Shown: piece by piece, positions 31,250 to 33,651 of the stretch
How positions within the stretch are numbered: the stretch's first letter is position 1
Layout of the letters: the number at the start of each line of letters is the position of its first letter
Assembly: GCA_013359125.1 (NCBI GenBank)
Contig: JABWCR010000028.1
Span: 1-33,651 of the forward strand
Reading direction: 5' to 3'
DNA length: 33,651 bases
Source: Armatimonadota bacterium
GTDB lineage: Bacteria > Armatimonadota > Fimbriimonadia > Fimbriimonadales > GBS-DC
Made by a program: the position numbers and the translations under genes
The notes under the pieces: generated by a model
Database searches by the model: none
Told to the model about the DNA's origin: nothing
What the model saw: only the letters and a program-made list of their open reading frames with translations

Positions 31250-33651
31250 ATGTTAGAGATACTGATAGATTCAACCGGCATTGCAAGATTGACTCTCGGC
31301 GCCATCGCCGAGAAAATCAGCAACGGGCACAACTACCACCTTGAGTATGTAGTCGAGGACGCCTTCCGAGCCGCATTAGACGGATTGGTAAACGACACCC
31401 GGGGAATGCTCAAAGCCGACTACGAGGCCGTCCGCAAGAGACTCCTGCCCCGCCTAAAGCCCGGTCCTCAATTCCCAACGCAAATTTCAGCGCCGCTTCT
31501 GACCAAGGACGTAGCCGCATTGCGACAAGCGATCGGGGAGATGATCCAAGGCGCCATTCCCGAAGAGAATCACGATTCCCGCACACGCATCCGGCGCGAT
31601 CTGCCCAACGCCTTCCTCTATGCGTTCTCGGAGCGCCTCAAACACAAGAAACACGCCAAAGGTTGGATCGCCTTCCAGCGAGAGTGTCTATGGGCGATCG
31701 CACAAAAACTCGACAACCTCCCGCCGACAAACCTCCTTGGGAACGCCTACGATGGCTTGGTCGAACAGATCGATCAGAAGATCAAAAACGCCCTTGATGC
31801 CCAACAGAAAACAATTGAAGCAGCGCTTAACAGAGCCCTTGCCAACCAGTATCGGCCGCAAGTCTATGATCCCCTGTTGGATGGCGCGATCGATGGGAAC
31901 GAGATTGATCGCTATCGCCAGGCTTTCTCGTACAAGTCGCGATTGACCGAGTACATCTGGCCGACCGAAGCGGCTGCCGCCGTGCACGACTTTCTGCATG
32001 ATGAACGTCGGTTTACTTGGTCGCTCTTCTTGGAAAAGGCTGGCGCCGGCAAGAGCCGATTCGGGCTGGAATGGGTCGAGAGGCTGAAAGCGAACGGACG
32101 ATGGGACGCCTTTTTCTTTGACGTCGGTCGAAACGAGAATTACGATCATTGGCGCGATTGGCAACCAGAGGCCGATACTTTGATAATCTTCGACTACGCC
32201 TATCAGGGACGAGAAGCGATCAAGAAGGCCATCCACGCGCTCCATCAACGGCAGAATGAACTTGAGCACAAGATCCGCTTCTTGCTTTTGGAAAGAGAGG
32301 CGATGGGGCGGTTCCTTTCGCAAGAACTGACTTCGACTGCCCGGTTTCGCGGCAGCCAGAAGTTCGATGACGTCAATCCCTTGCAGGCGTTGGCGGGCGG
32401 GCGCGGCTCCACTGAATCAGGCCAAGATTATTTCGAGATCGACCAGTTAACGCCTGACGCCCGCGCGCGAGCGCTGAAAGAGACCTATGGGCGATTCGTC
32501 GAGCCGAATAAGGCAAAAGATCGAGATTTTGATGCCTCGATCGCAGAACTGGACGCACAGGAGTTGAAGACGCCTCTATGGGCGATGCTGGCGGGCTTTG
32601 CACTGGCTTATGCGGACAACTCTGGAAGCGGACAGCCGAAACTGAACAAGCAGGAATTGCTTCAGGCTATCTTTGATCGCGAGACTCAGATGTTAGTCAA
32701 CTTGGCAGATCAAGAGGCCGGACGGAAGGTGGCCCATGCGGTCGCCGTGGCCAGCGCGTGCGGGCAATATAGTCGGCAAGCAGGGATCGACGCCGAGACT
32801 GAGTTGAACACAGCGTTCTTACAGGGCTATAGCCTGTTTGCCAATTATGATGGCAATAAAATGGCGATGAAACCGGCGCTGCCCGACCTGATCGCCGAGG
32901 CGTTTGTGCTGTTTGCATTGGATCAAAAAATCCTTCCGTCGTGTCAACCGCAACTGCGAGAAGAAGTCGGGTCTGCGATCCGCGACTGCGATTTGGAACA
33001 TCGCTGGAGTTTTGCAGCGCGTGCAGTGCAGAACTATCCCGAACTTTATCAAAAGGTTTTAAAGCCGCTATTGCCAGAGGGCAGCGAAGGCGAGTGGCTC
33101 GTCGAAGCGTTGGGGGCTATGGAGCAACCCCTGAGCGATAAAGAGTTGGAAGCGATAACCAACCGGGCGATAGCGCAGGGCAGGACGAGCGGGCCGTGGA
33201 CGGGTTATCTGGGGGTTCAAGCGGCGAGCGGTGATCCGAGGGCGTTGGTGGAAGGGCAAAGGCTGTGGCAGGCGTTGACGCAGAACGAAAAGGGCGGGCA
33301 CACGAGACCGTATGCTGGGCTGATAGTCAACAGTCTCGCGCGAGTTCCCTTGACGGTCGATGAGCGGCTCTCTGTTACAAACGATCTGAAGGCGCTCTGG
33401 GAGGCGTCGCAAGAGCCGGAGATCCGGCTGATATACGCCCAAGGCCTGTTCAATGCGATTAAGCCCGACATGACGGTCGAGCAGCGGCTCTCTGTTACAA
33501 ACGATCTGAAGGCGCTTTGGGAGGCGTCGCAAGAGCCCGAGATCCGGCTGGCATACGCCAAAGGCCTGTTCAACGCGATCCAGCCCGACATGACGGTCGA
33601 GCAGCGGCTCTCTGTTACAAACGATCTGAAGGCGCTCTGGGAGGCGTCGCA
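31250..33651 (+). CDS. Second STAND-like NTPase with tandem-repeat C-terminus (partial, runs off the window)
   Basis: Open from the ATG at 31250 to the window edge, 800 codons with no stop; the 3' end is missing. Residues 1-230 are mostly helical and unrecognised, ending in a coil (QIDQKIKNALDAQQKTIEAAL). The P-loop is at 264-269 (A-GAGKS, Lys268), though the usual first Gly is Glu, followed by RFGLEWVERL. Walker B is LIIFDYAYQG (Asp315), and RFLLLEREA follows, a combination typical of bacterial STAND/AP-ATPase-like proteins. The C-terminal part is a helical solenoid that ends in 40-residue repeats (TVEQRLSVTNDLKALWEASQ...). The layout parallels the STAND protein at 16649, but the sequences are unrelated outside the motifs. 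A sensor role in defence or signalling is inference. Confidence 0.85.
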   Translation, partial: MLEILIDSTGIARLTLGAIAEKISNGHNYHLEYVVEDAFRAALDGLVNDTRGMLKADYEAVRKRLLPRLKPGPQFPTQISAPLLTKDVAALRQAIGEMIQGAIPEENHDSRTRIRRDLPNAFLYAFSERLKHKKHAKGWIAFQRECLWAIAQKLDNLPPTNLLGNAYDGLVEQIDQKIKNALDAQQKTIEAALNRALANQYRPQVYDPLLDGAIDGNEIDRYRQAFSYKSRLTEYIWPTEAAAAVHDFLHDERRFTWSLFLEKAGAGKSRFGLEWVERLKANGRWDAFFFDVGRNENYDHWRDWQPEADTLIIFDYAYQGREAIKKAIHALHQRQNELEHKIRFLLLEREAMGRFLSQELTSTARFRGSQKFDDVNPLQALAGGRGSTESGQDYFEIDQLTPDARARALKETYGRFVEPNKAKDRDFDASIAELDAQELKTPLWAMLAGFALAYADNSGSGQPKLNKQELLQAIFDRETQMLVNLADQEAGRKVAHAVAVASACGQYSRQAGIDAETELNTAFLQGYSLFANYDGNKMAMKPALPDLIAEAFVLFALDQKILPSCQPQLREEVGSAIRDCDLEHRWSFAARAVQNYPELYQKVLKPLLPEGSEGEWLVEALGAMEQPLSDKELEAITNRAIAQGRTSGPWTGYLGVQAASGDPRALVEGQRLWQALTQNEKGGHTRPYAGLIVNSLARVPLTVDERLSVTNDLKALWEASQEPEIRLIYAQGLFNAIKPDMTVEQRLSVTNDLKALWEASQEPEIRLAYAKGLFNAIQPDMTVEQRLSVTNDLKALWEAS
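33353..33651 (+). repeat. 120-bp near-perfect tandem repeats in second STAND gene
   Basis: Units start at 33353, 33473 and 33593 (the last cut by the window edge), each exactly 120 bases or 40 residues. By eye units 1 and 2 differ at about 10 of 120 bases, and the visible 59 bases of unit 3 differ from unit 2 at one base. More units may follow outside the window. Confidence 0.93.

Noticed and set aside
31620-32323. Separate small genes in other frames and on the minus strand at the right end
   Set aside because: They are shadows of the continuous plus-strand frame from 31250, which has consistent STAND motifs and no stop.

Overview
The window is a gene-dense, moderately GC-rich chromosomal segment of a diderm bacterium. 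My best guess is an uncultured member of Armatimonadota (Fimbriimonadia-like). This rests on the two-loop dockerin-like C-terminus of the secreted sortilin/BNR protein at the left end, two heptosyltransferase-family genes (outer-membrane glycolipid), frequent leaderless-looking starts, and expanded secreted repeat proteins. No rRNA or ribosomal protein is present to confirm the phylum.

Left part (1-16.5 kb): housekeeping and cell-envelope genes. A secreted BNR/dockerin protein is divergent from a ygfZ-like gene. A tight minus-strand operon runs dnaN - GT9 - GT9. A small basic protein follows, then two plus-strand VWA/BatA-type membrane proteins. A minus-strand operon carries a DUF1028-TPR protein, a MoeB/ThiF-rhodanese protein and a class I glutamine amidotransferase. 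Next come a secreted protein with 13 G-[ND]-D-x-Y repeats and tRNA-Val.

Middle (16.6-21.3 kb): an accessory-looking island. It has a 1183-aa STAND NTPase (glycine-zipper N-terminus, coiled linker, NB-ARC, 159-bp near-identical tandem TPR-like repeats). This is followed by about 1.1 kb packed with REP-like hairpins and other dispersed repeats around a frameshifted REP-associated (RAYT, Y1/IS200-like) transposase.

Right-centre (21.3-31 kb): a HEAT-repeat membrane protein and its small membrane partner, tRNA-Thr, a cold shock gene with a clear terminator, tRNA-Ser, a DinB-like protein, an SGNH esterase, a GH20 hexosaminidase, an HMA metal-binding protein in an operon with a NarL-type two-component pair, a Cdd1-like HhH protein overlapping a VOC protein, an alpha/beta-hydrolase-like protein and a cupin.

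Right end (31.25 kb to the edge): a long open reading frame leaves the window without a stop. It encodes a second STAND-like NTPase (P-loop GAGKS, Walker B with DYA) whose visible C-terminus is made of near-perfect 120-bp tandem repeats. Two unrelated STAND-type ATPases, each with a coiled linker and a recently amplified repeat sensor and each next to repeat-rich spacers, are the best candidates in this window for an undescribed (possibly anti-phage or self/non-self recognition) system. That function is inference only; no phage assay or homolog search was possible.
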